From positions 14,894,001 through 14,958,000 of the forward strand of contig NW_018343955.1 of NCBI RefSeq assembly GCF_002099425.1: a DNA stretch of 64,000 bases, given 5' to 3'. Origin of the DNA: Phascolarctos cinereus. Its lineage: Eukaryota > Chordata > Mammalia > Diprotodontia > Phascolarctidae. Every line of letters begins with the position of its first letter. Within the stretch, counting starts at the first letter, position 1. Made by a program: the position numbers and the translations under genes. Shown in pieces: positions 1-12,164 of this stretch. The notes below the pieces were generated by a model. That model did not search any database. It saw only the letters and a program-made list of their open reading frames with translations, and was not told the DNA's origin.

Positions 1-229
1 AATAAATCTTCACTATAAGAATGAACAAAGTGAGGCCCCTCATTATAGTCATGAAAATTCATAAAGATCAATAACATGGGTGGAACTGTGGAAAGCTCTA
101 TACCCATCACAGGAAGCAGGAAATTTCCCAGTTGCTCATGGAAGGGCCCAATTACATAACCACAGTTCTTGGGTTATGGCTAAGCCAAGCCCCAGGTAAA
201 TTTGGGTACAAGGAAGAGTAAAATAGTAT

Positions 230-345
230 ATAATCTGATCAATTCAGTCACATTCCACCAGCATTCATTAAGCGCCACCTCCTGTATGTGTAAGGCACTG
301 TGCCAGGTGATGGTGATACAAAGATAGCAAGAAAGGCAGTCCTTG
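230..345 (-). repeat. L2-like LINE 3' end fragment
   Basis: Contains cattaagcgccacctcctgt followed by aaggcactgtgccagg and tccttgccctcagct. This is the reverse complement of the L2/L3-type 3' end (agggcagggact, cacagtgcctggc, cgcttaataaa). Confidence 0.55.
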
Positions 346-414
346 CCCTCAGCTAAAAGAAAAACCAAAACTTGAGGCAAAGACCCATTAAAACATGTCC
401 TTAATTTCTATAGA

Positions 415-850
415 ATCTAAGACTTTTGTAGCTGGAAGGGACTTTGGAGATCGTGTAGTTCAGAGGTTCTCTAGTTTTAGGGATGAGGAAACAGGGTCAG
501 AGAGGTGAAGTATTTCCTATTTATTCTATACATAGCTTGCTTTATACATATTTATTTGCATGTTGCTTCCCCGTTGGATTGTAAACTCCTTGAGGGCAGG
601 GACTGTCTTTTGCCTTTCTTTTGGTAAGCCCAGTGCTTGGCACAGTGCCAGGCACATAGTTGATGCTTAATAAACATTTATTGATTTATTGATTAAAGTT
701 AGTTGACCAAGATCAAGGCATGTATTTGGTGCTTAATAAATGTTTATTGATTTATTGGTTAAAGTTACTTGCCTAAGATCGCAGTAAATTATAAGGCTGA
801 GTTAGTTCTTGGACCTAAGTTATATGCCTAAAATTCTAGTGCTCTTTTCC
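415..850 (-). repeat. MIR/CORE-SINE split by an L2-like LINE 3' end
   Basis: 415-510 (gctggaagggactttggaga, then gatgaggaaacagggtcaga) and 691-850 (gttagttgaccaagatcaag onward) are the two halves of one CORE-SINE. A plus-strand L2-like 3' end at 511-690 interrupts it: ttggattgtaaactccttga, gggcagggactgtctt, ggcacatagttgatgcttaa and a ttgattta tail. The tail segment (gcttaataaa to aaagtta) appears twice, near 665 and 732. Confidence 0.6.
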
Positions 851-1682
851 ATGCACCATGTTATCCCTTCTTGTGTGTGCAGTGTGCACCCATAAGTGCA
901 TGCACGTGTACACACACACCTGTATGCACACAGACACAATTTGGTCAGTTCCTATTCTCTGCAGTCAGTAAGTTTTTGAGGAGAATTGTGGTCCCTACTT
1001 CCTGGACCCTTAAAATGACCCCAAACTAGGCCGTATTTCTTGGAGTGTCTCTGAATAGATTGAGGATATTCTCCTATCTAGATCTGAGATCCTGGAGCCA
1101 GGTTAGAACCAAACTGGAGTATGTTGTGTTGGTTGTAATTAAAGAGAGCAAAAGATAAGTAGGCCTTCAATTCAGTGAAACTTCTTGCTACTAGAAAAAA
1201 TAATTCTAGAATTTGGATTATTTGTTACTTGTAACTGTGGCTTACAATTATGGAAACTCAAGCAATGCAAAACACTATGTAACCCAAAGAGAATACAGGC
1301 AATACGACAAACCCTGGCACATAGACAGTGCCCACCTCTTCTGCTTAGCTCGTGTAATTTTTTTTTTTAACACAAAGAGTGTTGGTTTTTTTTCCCCTAG
1401 CCCATTATTTTATAGGGGGTATATAAGGTCATTTAACCCCCTCAGCCTCAGTTTCTTCACATGTGAAAAGGGGATCATAGTAGCATCTATACCCCAGTAT
1501 TACTGTGAGGATCAAATGATTGGCTTTTGACCATGGTTTCTTGGTTATTTCCCTTGGAAAATTTGCATACCATTGGGGGAAGGAGATTAATATGGAGAAG
1601 TCTGACATGCTGCTTGCTCACTTATTGTGAAATAGCGTCATTTTTCAATCACCTGACAGAGGTTTTACCCAATGTCTTCAAT

Positions 1683-1785
1683 TCAATTCATCAAATATTT
1701 ATCAAGCTCCTCCTCTGTATAAGGCACTATGTTAGTTGCTAGGGATACAAAGACAAACATGAAATAATCCCTGTCTTCAAGATTC
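1683..1785 (-). repeat. L2-like LINE 3' end fragment
   Basis: Shows atttatcaagctcctcctct, aaggcactatgttagttgct, agggatacaaagaca and aatccctgtcttcaag, the antisense of the L2/L3-type 3' end. Confidence 0.55.
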
Positions 1786-1995
1786 ATTTGCATAGGTAAT
1801 TTTTGTCTTGGTTACAAGATTAATACTTATTTCAGATTATATCAGTCTGAAATGCCATATAATTCATTGTACGATTTGATTAGACTAGAGAGATAGGTCA
1901 GTATGGTCTCCCACTATAAAAATCCTATGGAAGAAGGGAGATCTGTGGTAGAAGATGCTTCAAAAAAAGCTTTCCTTTGATGCCCCGTCATGTTT

Positions 1996-2223
1996 GGGCA
2001 GGTAAGTGGGGCAGTGGCTAGAACACTGGATCTAGAGTCAGGAAGACTTGAGTTCAAATCCAGCCTCAGACCCTAGCTGTGCGACCCTGGTCAAGTCATT
2101 TAACTCTCATGATGAGTTTCCTCCTCCATAAAATGAGCTGGAGAAGGAAATGGCAAATTACTCCAGTATCTTTGCCAAGAAAACCCCAAACAAGATCATG
2201 AGTTGATCATGACTGAAATTAAT
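1996..2223 (+). repeat. tRNA-derived SINE with RTE-like tail (left arm)
   Basis: Head gggcaggtaagtggggcagt, middle gagttcaaatccagcctcag, RTE-like tail gagaaggaaatggcaaatta then ctccagtatctttgccaaga, ending near gatcatgactgaaa. Confidence 0.85.
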
Positions 2224-2394
2224 AAACATGTTATGGAGATGATGCTGGGTTCTTGAAGGTTAGGCCAATGGAGCACAAGCTCTAGAAGGTTCTTGCGAGA
2301 TGGAGAGGCTTCAAGAATGGTCCTAGAATCAATTCTGTGGTTCCTACCTCTTCTAAGTCCTAGAATTCTATGAGGACATATTTGTTAGGGGTCC

Positions 2395-2520
2395 TCAGCT
2401 TTGGGCAAATTATTTAATCTCTCTGGCCTCTCAGTGCACTTATCCATGAAAATGTAGGAGCTGAACTAGCTGATCTCCTGAGCTCCCTCTCAGCTCTACA
2501 TTTGTGATCCTACTATTCCT
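2395..2520 (+). repeat. MIR-like CORE-SINE fragment
   Basis: Contains gggcaaattatttaatctct followed by ctggcctctcagtgcactta and a statement-like MIR 3' part (gctgatctcctgagctccct). Confidence 0.5.
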
Positions 2521-2829
2521 TCAGAGTCTCTCTTTTTGTGGGAAGAAGCACTTTAAGGTCAATCAGAGGGGGAAGTGCCTAGTGGATCCCTATAGTGGAA
2601 TCCCTAAGAGGGAAAAGGGAAAGGGAGCAGGAATTTATTAAGCACCTACTACGTGCCAGGCATTGTGATAAGTCCTTTACAGATATTATAGGAGACACTG
2701 AGTTGCTACTGTAGAACTGAGGACCCTTTGCATATTTTAAAAAACTAAATGTTACAGATGTCATTTGTCTTTACATCAACTACATTACCTCTTGTGTTTT
2801 ACTCCTATAACTGTTCTCAAAGAACCACG

Positions 2830-3010
2830 AAAATATGGCTCTCACATATTTTTAAAAGGATATTCATATGTTTTGCGTGATTTCACATGTATAATTAATG
2901 GCATATTGCTTGCCTCCTCAATGTGTGGGAGGAGGTCTGGAGGGAGGTGGAGAATTTGGAACTCAAAATGTAAAAAATAAATGAATGTTAAAAACAAATA
3001 AATAATAAGT
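2830..3010 (+). repeat. L1 3' UTR end
   Basis: Contains tttcacatgtataattaatg, gcatattgcttgcctcctca, a G-rich ggagggaggtgg stretch, gaatttggaactcaaaatgt and an A-rich end. This is the 3' terminus typical of marsupial L1 in sense orientation. Confidence 0.65.
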
Positions 3011-3148
3011 TTTTTTAAAGTTTGGTTCCAGGAACAGACCAAGTTTGTTTTCCAAAAACCAGCCCAGCTTAATCATGGAGAGGCATATACCCCCAGCTGA
3101 CTAGCCACCTAATGAGGAAACTTTTTTGACCAAGGAGAAACAAAAAAA

Positions 3149-3349
3149 CCCTATTTGGGGTTTTCTTGTCAAAAATACTGGAGTAGTTTGCCATTTCTTT
3201 CTCCAGCTCATTTTATAAAGGAGGAAACTCAGCATGAAGGTTAAGTGACTTGCCCAGGGTCACACAGCTAATGTCTGAGGCTGGATCTGAATGCAGTTCT
3301 TCCTGACTCTAGACCCAGTAGTCTATCCACTGCACCACCTAGCTGCCCC
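3149..3349 (-). repeat. tRNA-derived SINE with RTE-like tail (right arm)
   Basis: Antisense copy: ttggggttttcttgtcaaaa, ggttaagtgacttgcccagg, gtcacacagctaatgtctga and ccacctagctgcccc. It is the mirror partner of the copy at 1996-2223. Confidence 0.85.
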
Positions 3350-3529
3350 AAACATGAGGCATCAAAGGACAGCTTCTTAGGAAGCATCTTCTACCACAGA
3401 TCTCTCATCTTCCCTAGGACTTTTATGTTAGGAGACCATACTGACCTATCTCTTTAATCTAATCAATATCATGAAATCAAGAAATAAATATCATTAACAA
3501 TTCCTTTCAAAGAAATATTGGTAGGTGCT

Positions 3530-4540
3530 GATCATGGCAAACACCAAAAAATATCTAGAAAACATGAATTTATATTTTAACAGATAAGAAAATATATTTA
3601 ATTGATATGGGAGCTATCCATGAGCCAACTGTCTGTGCACAGTCATACATACCACTGAGTCATCAACACCAAGATCAGAATTTATAGTAAATAAGAAGAA
3701 AGAATGCTAATAAGAAAAATAGCGTACAACTAAGAAGATTTAACTCTGAATTAAACCAGATATTAAAATTTTAAAAAGAGAAACAGGCCGCAGAAACAAC
3801 ACCAACACCATCTATGATAATTTCATCCAGCTACTAAGCCTATGTAAATTAATTGCCACAACAGAGAGACTTAAAGAGCCCAGAAAATGCCTCAGTCAGC
3901 AAACATTTGACTTACTTGCCAAATAGAGAGAAATAGCTGCCAAAGACATCACCAGTTTACAACTTAAATTCATCTGTAAAATCTTATGAAGGAAGATGAT
4001 GAATGATTATGAAGTATCCTCTTATAAAGCAGAGAGGAGCAGAGGAGGGTAAAAACAGTCTAAAGAAAAATATCTGACTCAGGAAATTGCTAATCACTTT
4101 TACCGGTCCCAAGCTCCCCATAATAGCAAAGGCATGTCTTTTTAATATAAACTTTTAAACCGGTGGTGCTGCTATGTGACAGTGAAACCTGGGTGCTTCA
4201 GAAGAACTAAGGATGAGCATCACACAGAGGGCAATACAAAGGGATGTGGTGGGTGTGAGCAGGCTAATAACTGTTACATGATTACAACCATTATTACATC
4301 TGAAAAAGAAGAGATGTAAATGATACCATCAACGAATTGCATGACAGAAAAAGAAGATGCACTAGTGACGTGGCAAGAGTGAGGAATGAGAAGTGGATGA
4401 TGTCCTTTGTTTCTACCCTTGGGATCTTGGGAGAAATTAAGAAAGGCCTCCGGCATATTGGGCAGACTCCCAGTGTTGAATTTTTCTGAGGACAAAGCTG
4501 GGTGACAGGTACAGATAAGTTGATAGTCAGCACCATTAGA
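3530..4540 (+). repeat. RTE-clade (BovB-like) LINE, degraded
   Basis: Translated pieces resemble an RTE ORF2. They include a Leu-Ser-Gln-Gln-Thr-Phe-Asp-Leu-Leu-Ala-Lys-Arg segment near 3890 and, around 4170-4260, a Ser-Glu-Thr-Trp-Val-Leu-type region (gacagtgaaacctgggtgct), the part downstream of the reverse transcriptase core. Many stops and shifts interrupt it. The family is inferred from these motifs and from the RTE-tailed SINEs in the same window. Confidence 0.5.
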
Positions 4541-4754
4541 GGGAACTCTTAAGCTGATGATATCACAGATCCATTTGAGTATTTGAGTACTGAATGGAAG
4601 ATGGCTTAGAATAGGCTATCAGCAGGTCATATTGATCCTCTAGGCTTATGGACTTTTGCATAAGTACTAAAGAGAAGACTGTAATATGGCATGTATGTTG
4701 ATGTGCTTGAGGTTGTAAACATCTTCAGAAAAATCAATCAGGTATTTATTTATT

Positions 4755-5222
4755 TTGAATTTTTTTTTTTGGTTACATTTTAAGTTCTGAACTGTCTGCC
4801 TCCCTCCTCATCTTGCATCAGAGAAAGTCACCATTTGACAAACACACACATACAAACATATATATGCATGTATATATACATATATGTATGCATGTACGTA
4901 TGCATGTAAAACCATGCTAAGCATACCTCTATCAATTCTTTCTCTAGAGCTGGATAGCATCTTCCTTTGTCAGTGATTTAAGTATTTATAGTATTCAAAA
5001 TAACTTAGTTGTTTATAACTGTTATTCTAACAATATTGTTGTTACTATACACAATAGTCTCTTTGTTCTGCTCATTTCACTCTTCGTTGTTTCGTGCAAG
5101 TCTTTCCATGTTTTTCTAAAATCAATGAACTCATCATTTCTTACAGCACAGTAGTATTCCATCACAAGCATATACCAAAACTTGTTTAGCCATTCCTCAG
5201 TTGATGGGCATCCCCTCAATTT
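4755..5222 (-). repeat. L1 fragment: 3' UTR and ORF2 C-terminus
   Basis: The minus strand encodes Glu-Glu-Trp-Leu-Asn-Lys-Phe-Trp and MLVMEYYCAVRNDEFIDFRK, the conserved C-terminal ORF2 region (human counterpart YTMEYYAAIKNDEFISFVGT). It is truncated at the 5' side. A TATATG/CATG-rich microsatellite lies at 4840-4920. Confidence 0.85.
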
Positions 5223-5227
5223 CCATC

Positions 5228-5328
5228 AACAGGTATTTATTCAGTGTTTACTATGTACACCACACTGTGCTAAGCACTAGTGACATGAACAAAAAGCAAA
5301 ACAACCCTTGTCTTCAAGGAGCTTACCA
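5228..5328 (-). repeat. L2-like LINE 3' end fragment
   Basis: ggtatttattcagtgtttac, cactgtgctaagcactagtg and cttgtcttcaaggagcttac are the antisense L2/L3-type 3' end. Confidence 0.6.
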
Positions 5329-5829
5329 AAAAATCCTATAGTATGCTTGTCATCATCAGGGCAAATGCTAAAAGCACAGCTGTAGTAGTAGGTGAGGAAT
5401 TTTTTGATTCCTATAATAATCAATGGCTTCTCTGACGGTTTATGAATGGCTCTGTTCTTTAGATGACACTGGTGTTTTAGTTGTAAGCGCTGTTCTCTGT
5501 GCCATCTGTCATATTGTGGCTAAGCGTAGCTCTAGTCCTGTGAGGGGAAGTGTCAGCAGTAAAAATCAGTGGTTTACATTCATTGTAATGTTCTACAAAA
5601 TTCAATAGCTGGTTAACATTTTGGGGCCACAGAATATTTGTTTTCTACTAGGCAGTGAAGTGGCTGAACAATGATTGTCCTTCATAGAAGAAAAATAGAG
5701 TAGGAATGAACAGCCCCAAAGAAAGTTTGAATCCCTTGTTTCATTTTAGAATAGGGTTAATAATGAATTGCATGTAGGTTATCTGGGGTAGGCTGAACAC
5801 CAGTAGCAGAAATGTGAAAGCCCTAGAAG
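5329..5829. other. Unassigned sequence
   Basis: About 500 bp without a recognised repeat or gene. A 61-codon open frame at 5423-5608 has no recognisable domain and no splice or promoter context, so I do not call it. Confidence 0.4.
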
Positions 5830-5837
5830 TGGACTTC

Positions 5838-6007
5838 TTTTCCTTCCCTTCTTCCCTTCCTTCCTTCCTTCCTTTCCTTCCTTCCTTGATTCCTTCCTTC
5901 TTTCCTCCCTCCTCCCTCCCTCCCTCCCTCCCTCTCTCATTTCCTTCCTTTTCATATGTTTACCTGCCTGTCTTTCTATTTGCTTGCCTGCTTGACTGCC
6001 TTTCTTT
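5838..6007. repeat. TTCC/TCCC pyrimidine microsatellite
   Basis: Runs of ttccttcc grading into ccctccctccctccctccct and then gcttgcctgcttgactgcc. The L1 to the right is inserted at its end, with target-site duplication cttgactgcctttcttt. Confidence 0.9.
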
Positions 6008-6058
6008 TTTTTTTAAAATAGTATTTTATTTTTTCCCCCAATTACATGTCAAGACAAT

Positions 6059-6201
6059 TTTTTTAGGCAATTGAGGTTAAGTGACTTGCCCAGGGTCACA
6101 CAGCTAGTAAGTGTCAACTGTTTGGTCTGAGGCCTTATTGGAACTCAGGTCCTCCTGATTTTAGGGCTGGTGCTCTATCCACTGTGCCACCTAGCTGCCC
6201 C
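6059..6201 (-). repeat. tRNA-derived SINE inserted in L1
   Basis: Antisense SINE from aggcaattgaggttaagtga to ccacctagctgcccc, with target-site duplication aagacaat at 6051-6058 and 6202-6209. Younger than the host L1. Confidence 0.9.
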
Positions 6202-7129
6202 AAGACAATATTTAATATTCATTTTTACAAGATTTTGAGTTCCAAATTTTTCTCCCTCTCTCCCTCCTCTACCCTCTCCTCCCCTCTTCCAAAAATGGAA
6301 AGCAATTTGATATAGGTTATATGTGTGCTATCACATAAAACATATTTTCATATTAGCAACAGTTGCAAAAGAAGAAACAGATCAAAAGGGAAAAAAACAC
6401 AAAAAAAGAATAAAGTAAGTGAAAAAAAGTATGCTTCAGTCTGCATTCAGAGCCCATCAGTTCTTTATCTGGATATGGATAGCATTTTCCTGGGTGAGTC
6501 CTTTGTACTTGTCTTGGATCATTGTGTTGCTGGAAGGAGCTGAGTCATTCATAGTTGATCATCACACAATGTCGCTGATACTGTGTACAATGTTTTCCTG
6601 GCTCTGTTCATTTCACTTTGTATCAGTCCATACAAGTCTTCCAGCTTTTTCTGAAATCTACCTATTGATCATTTCTTATAGCACAATAGTATTCCTTACA
6701 TTCATATACCACAACTTGTTCAACCACTTTCCAATTGATGGGCATCCTTTCAATTTCCAATATTTTGCTACCATAAAAATGGCTGCTATAAATATTTTTG
6801 CACATGTAGGTCCTTTTCCCTTTTTATGATCTCTTTGGGCTACAGACCTAGTAGTGGTATTGCTGGATCAAAGGGTATGTCCAGTCTGGTTGCCCTTTGG
6901 GCATAGTTCCAAATCACTCTTCAGAATGGTTGGATTAGTTTACAACTCCACCAACAGTGCATTAGTGTCCCAGTTTTCCCACATCCTCTCCAACATTTAT
7001 CATTTTTCCTTTTCTGTCATATTAGCCAATCTGGTAGGTGTGAGGTGGTATCTCAGAGTTGTTTTAACTTGTATTTCTTGAATCAAAAGTGATTTAGAGC
7101 ACTTCTTCATATGCCTATAGATAGCATTG

Positions 7130-7277
7130 ATTTTTTTTTTAGGCTAAGCAATGGGGTTAAGTGACTTGCCCAGGGTCACACAGCTAGTAAGTGTTATGGG
7201 TCTGAGGCTGGATTTGAACTCAGGACATCCTGAATCCAGGGCCAGTGCTCTATCCACTGAGCCACCTAGCTGCCCCC
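7130..7277 (-). repeat. tRNA-derived SINE inserted in L1
   Basis: Antisense SINE ending in ccacctagctgccccc, with target-site duplication gatagcattg at 7120-7129 and 7278-7287. Confidence 0.92.
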
Positions 7278-10200
7278 GATAGCATTGTTTTCTTTATTTG
7301 AAAACTGCCTGTTCATCTCCTTTGACCATTTATCAATTGGAGAATGGCTTGTAGTCTTATAAATTTGACTTAGTTCTCTGTATGTTTGAGAAATGAAGCC
7401 TTTATCAGAGACATTTTCTGTAGAGATTATTTCTCAGCTTTCTGCTTCCTTCCCGTCCCTATAGATTTGACAGACTGTTCCTTACTCTTCTAATTTGCTT
7501 ACCCTTTATGTCTAAATAATGCACCCATTTTGACCTTATCTGGGTATATGGTGTGAGATGTTGGTCTATGCCGAGTTTGTGTCCTATTTTTTTTTCCAGT
7601 TTTCCCAGCAGTTTTTGCCAGACAGTGAATTCTTATCCCAAAGCTTGGGGTCTTTTGGTTTGTCAAACACTAGGTTACTATGGTCGTTGACTATTGTGTC
7701 CTTGTGTATCAAATCTATTCCACTGACCCACCACTCTATTTCTTAGCTAGTACCAACTAGTTCTGATGATTATGCTTTATAATATAGTTTGAGATATGGT
7801 ATTAGTAGGTCATATTACATTGCATTTTTTCATGAATTCCCTTGATATTCTTGACCTTTTGTTTTTCTAGATGAATTTTGTTGTTATTTTTTCTAGCTCT
7901 GTCAAACAATTTTTGGTAGTTTGATTGGTATGGCACTGAGTAAGTAAATTAGTTTAGGCAGAATTATCATTTTTATTATATTGGCTTGGCCTACCCATGG
8001 ACAATTGATATTTTTCCAATTGTTTAGATCTGACTTTATTTTTCTGAAAAGAGTTTTGTGATTGTGTTCATATAGTTCCTGGGTTTGTCTTGGCAAGTGG
8101 ACTCCCAAGTATTTTATATTGTTTACAGTTATTTTAAATGGAATTTCTCTTTCTATCTCTTGCTGATGGGCTTTGTTGGTCATATAAAGAAATGCTGATA
8201 ATTTATGTGGATTTATCTTATATCTTGCAACTTTACTAAAGTTGTTAATTATTTCAAATAGTGTTTTAGTGGGTTCTCGAGAGTTCTCTAAGTATACCAT
8301 CATATCATCTGCAAAGAGTGATAGTTTTTTTCTCATTCTATATTCTAATTCCTTTGATTTCTTTTTCTTCTCCTATTGCTATAGCTAACATTTCTAGTAA
8401 TACGTTCAGTAATAGTGGTGATAATGGGCATCCTTGTTTCAGCCCTGATCTTATTGAGAAGATTTCTAGCTTATCTCCATTACAGATAATGCTTGCTGAT
8501 GGTTTTGGATAAATACTGCATATCATTGCAAGGAATGCTCTATTCCTGTGTTCTCTATTGTTTTTAATAGGACTAAGTGCTGTATTTTGTCAAAAGATTT
8601 TTCAACATGAATTGAGATTCTCATATGATTTCTATTGGTTTTGTTGTTGATATGGTCAATTATGTTGATAGTTTTCCTAATATTAATCAATCCTGCATTC
8701 CTGGTATACATCCTGCCTGGTCATAGTGTATAATCCTTATGATATGTTGCTGTAATCACTTTACTAGTATTTTGTTCAAAATTTTTACCTTGATACTCAT
8801 TAGGTAAATTAGTCTATAATTTTCTTTCTCTATTTTAGCTATTCCTGGTTTAGATAGATATCAGCCACCATATTTGTGTCATAAGAGGACCTCCTTTTTT
8901 CACACATAGTTCGTGTAGTATTGGAATGAATTGTTCTTTAAATGTTTAATAGAATTCATTTGTGAACCCATCTGGACCTGGGGATTTATTTTTTCTTATG
9001 GAGTTCATTAATGGCTTGTTCAGTTTCTTTTCCTAAGATGGGTTTATTTAGGCCTTCTATTTCCTGATCTGTTAATATGGGTAATTTAAATGTTTCTAAA
9101 TATTCATCAGTTTTGCTCAAGTCATCAGATGTATTGGAATTTAACTGGGCAAAATATTTCCTAACGATTGCTTTAATTTCTTCTTCATTGGTGGTGATTT
9201 CATCCTTTTCATTTTCGATGCTGGATATTTGGTTTCTTCTTTTTTTTTAAATCAAATTAACAAATGGCTTATCTGTCTTCTTGGCTTTTCATAAAACCAA
9301 CTCCTAGATTTATTTATTGGCTCAGTAGTTGTGTTTTTTTTTTACTTTCAGTCTTATTAATCTTACCTTTGTATTGGGGATTTTTAATTTGTTCTTTTTC
9401 TAGTTTTTTTAGTTGCATGCCCAATTCATTGATCTGTTCTTTTTCTATTTTGCTGATGTAAGAATTTAGATAAATAATTTTTCCCCTAAGTACAGCTTTG
9501 GCTGCATCCCATAAATTTTGGTATGTTGCCTCATTGTTGTCATTCTCTTTAATGAAATCTTTAATTATTTCTATGACTTGTTCTTTGACACACTTATTTT
9601 TTAGGATTAGATTATTTAGTTTCCAATTAATTTTAATCTGTCTTTCTCCTGCCTTTTGTTGAATGTAATTTTATTGCATTATGGTCCAAAAAGAATACAT
9701 TTAATATTTCTGCCTTTCTACATTTGATTTTGAGGTTTTATGCTGTAATATATAGTCAATTTGTATGTAGGTGTCATATGCTGCTGAGAAAAAGGCATAT
9801 TCCTTTCTTTTTCCATTCAATTTTCTCCAAGGGTCTGCCATATCTAACTTTTCTAATATTTTGTTTATCTCCTTAGTTTCTTTCTCATCCCTCGATTTTT
9901 TGTGTCATTCCCTCAAATTCATCTTATACTCTTACCCTCTTTCTATGTATGTTCCTTTTAGCTATACTATTAGTGATGCAATTTTTAAGGATTATAAGTA
10001 TCATCTTCCCATGTAGGGATATAAACAGTTTAGCTCTATTGAATCTCCTGTTTTCTTTTCCCTTTTTCCCTTTTTGCACTTCTCTTGGTTCTTAATATCA
10101 AAGAACAAATTTCTGATTTGATTCTAGGCTTCTTATGATAGCTTGAAATCCTTCTACTTCATTGAATGACCGTTTTTTCCCTTGGTGTATCATGCTTAAT

Positions 10201-12164
10201 TTCACTGGATAAGTGATTCTTGGTTGTAGTCCTAGCTCGTTTGCCTTCCAGAGTATCATGTTCCATGACCTCTGATCTTTTAATGTTGCAGTTAATAACT
10301 TGCGTAATCTTGATTGTGGTTCCTCGTATTTGAGTTGTTTCTTTCTGACCACTTGCAGTATTTTTTCCTTGACTGATAGTTCTGAAATGTGGCTATAATG
10401 TTTCTTGGAGTTTAATTTTTGGATCTCTTTCCGTAGGTAATTGGTGGATTCTTTCAATGCCTATTTTGCTTTCTGGTTCCATGATATCAAGGCAGTTTTC
10501 CTTGATAATTTCTTGAAAGATGTTGTCCAGGTCCTACTTTTGATTATGGCTTTCAAGTAGTCCAACGATTCTTATATTGTCTCTCCTGGATCTATTTTCC
10601 AGGTCAGTTGTTTTTTTCCCATGAGACATTTTATGTTTTCTTCTATTTTTAAATTTTTAAAATTTGTTTGATTGCTTCTTGATGTCTCATTGGGGCATTA
10701 GCTTCCAGTTGCCCAATTCTAATTTTTAAGGAGTTGTTTTCCTCAATTAGCTTTTGTACTTTTTTTTCCTATTTAGCCAATTATACTTTTCAAGGAGTTG
10801 TTTTCTTTTTCCAGGCTGTTGACTCTGTTTTCATAATTCTCTTGCATCACTTTCATTTCTTTTCCCAATTTTTCTTCTGCCTCTCTTATATGATTTTTAA
10901 GCTCCAGTTTAAGCTCTTCCATGAGTTCTTTCTGGGCTTGAGACCACTTCCTGTTTGTCTTTGGGGTTTTGTCCATAGGTATTTTGACATTGTGGTCCTC
11001 TTCTGAGTTTGTATCTTATTCTTCCCTGTCACCATAACAACTTTCTATGGTCAGATTCTTTATATGTCATTTTTGCTCATCTTTTTTGGCTTTTTTTCTT
11101 TCTTTTAAGTTTGAGCTCTGCTCCGGGGATGAAAGACATGCTGTCTCAGGCTTCTTGTGCCAGGGCCTATAGGCCTTGGTTGTTTACCTGGTGCTGCACT
11201 CATGTTGCCCTGAGGCCCACAGGGGATTCTTGTATCTGTTGCTATGCTGTGGGAGTGAGGTGGGAAGAAGGAGTGCTGCTGGAGGCTGTAGGGATCTGGC
11301 AACTTACCTGGTGCTGAGCCGGAGTCCTGATGCTGATGTCTGGTGGATACTGGGGCTGATAGGGTGTTTCTGCATTTCTTGGGGGCTACACTGAAGCACA
11401 TGATGGTTCAGCTACTGGTGGCTGCCTGTTTGCGTAGGCACCTGTAGGCCCGGTCTCAACCTGTTTGTCTGGGGCTACACTGAAAAACATACTGGTTCTC
11501 AGAGCTGGAGTCTACCTGTTCCCCGGGCTATGCTGAAGGTCCTGGTGTTGGCATTTGCCTGCTCTACTGCCCTGGGGCTCAGGATCTACTGCTGGTTTGC
11601 TAAGTTGGGCTTCCTGTTGGCTTTCTGGGATGCCTTCTGTCCTGGACTGTGCTCCCCCTTTTACATGAGTGAGTTCTGATCTCTCAAGTTTCTTGGGCTC
11701 AAAGATTATTTTACTCCATCTTTTTTGCTGGTTCCTGATCTCCAGGATTTGTTTGGATGCTATTTTATGGTTGTTTGGAGGTGAATATGGGAGAGTTACC
11801 ATGATTTACTGCTTATTCCACCATTTTGGTTCCCAGAAGTTGAGTCTGGCTTGACTGCCTTTCTTTCTCTTCTTTCTTCCTTTTTTTCTGCCTTTCTTTT
11901 TTTCCCCATATATTGAAAATGTGTAGAAATTCTTGAAGTCTCTCTACAAGTTCATTTTTTGTTGATATCCTGACCTGAAAAGCATCAAAATATGATACAA
12001 ATAGCATCAAAGTAGCACTCAGCAACTTGGAACTCTAATAAACAAAGGTTTCCATGACACAGTGGAAAAACCCAGGTACAGTATGAATTCTTAAGTAAAG
12101 GCAGTTAGCTTAAAATGCTTGGTATCCACATCATCAAAACTCCCACCACCACCACCATGATCAT

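Larger units (their letters stand above)
1873..3468. repeat. Large inverted repeat: 320-bp arms, 955-bp spacer
   Basis: Left arm 1873-2193 and right arm 3149-3468 are reverse complements over their whole length by eye, with scattered mismatches. Each arm holds about 125 bp of non-SINE sequence (agagataggtcagtatggtc on the left) plus one SINE inserted at the same point, just after tttgatgcc...catgtttgg. Because the insertion point is shared, the inversion-duplication must be younger than the SINE insertion. The spacer holds MIR and L2 pieces and an L1 3' end. Confidence 0.8.
6008..11849 (-). repeat. L1 LINE with both ends, internally deleted
   Basis: Flanked by a 17-bp target-site duplication (cttgactgcctttcttt at 5991-6007 and 11850-11866). 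On the minus strand, in order: a 5' UTR starting gaaccaaaatggtggaataa; ORF1 (coiled coil about 10773-10976, C-terminal part about 10098-10457 with YPVKLSMIHQGKKRSFNEVE); ORF2 reverse transcriptase (KQGCPLSPLLLNVLLEMLAI near 8440, LSLFADDMMVYLENSREP near 8300); the ORF2 C-terminus; and a 3' UTR. ORF1-adjacent sequence joins the linker upstream of the reverse transcriptase near 9890-9950, so the N-terminal endonuclease is missing. Stops and shifts break both frames. Two SINEs are inserted. Confidence 0.92.

Noticed and set aside
7902-8711. Reverse-transcriptase-like frames as a host gene
   Set aside because: They are pieces of L1 ORF2 (QGCPLSPLL, FADD) inside a broken L1 with poly-A side and target-site duplication.
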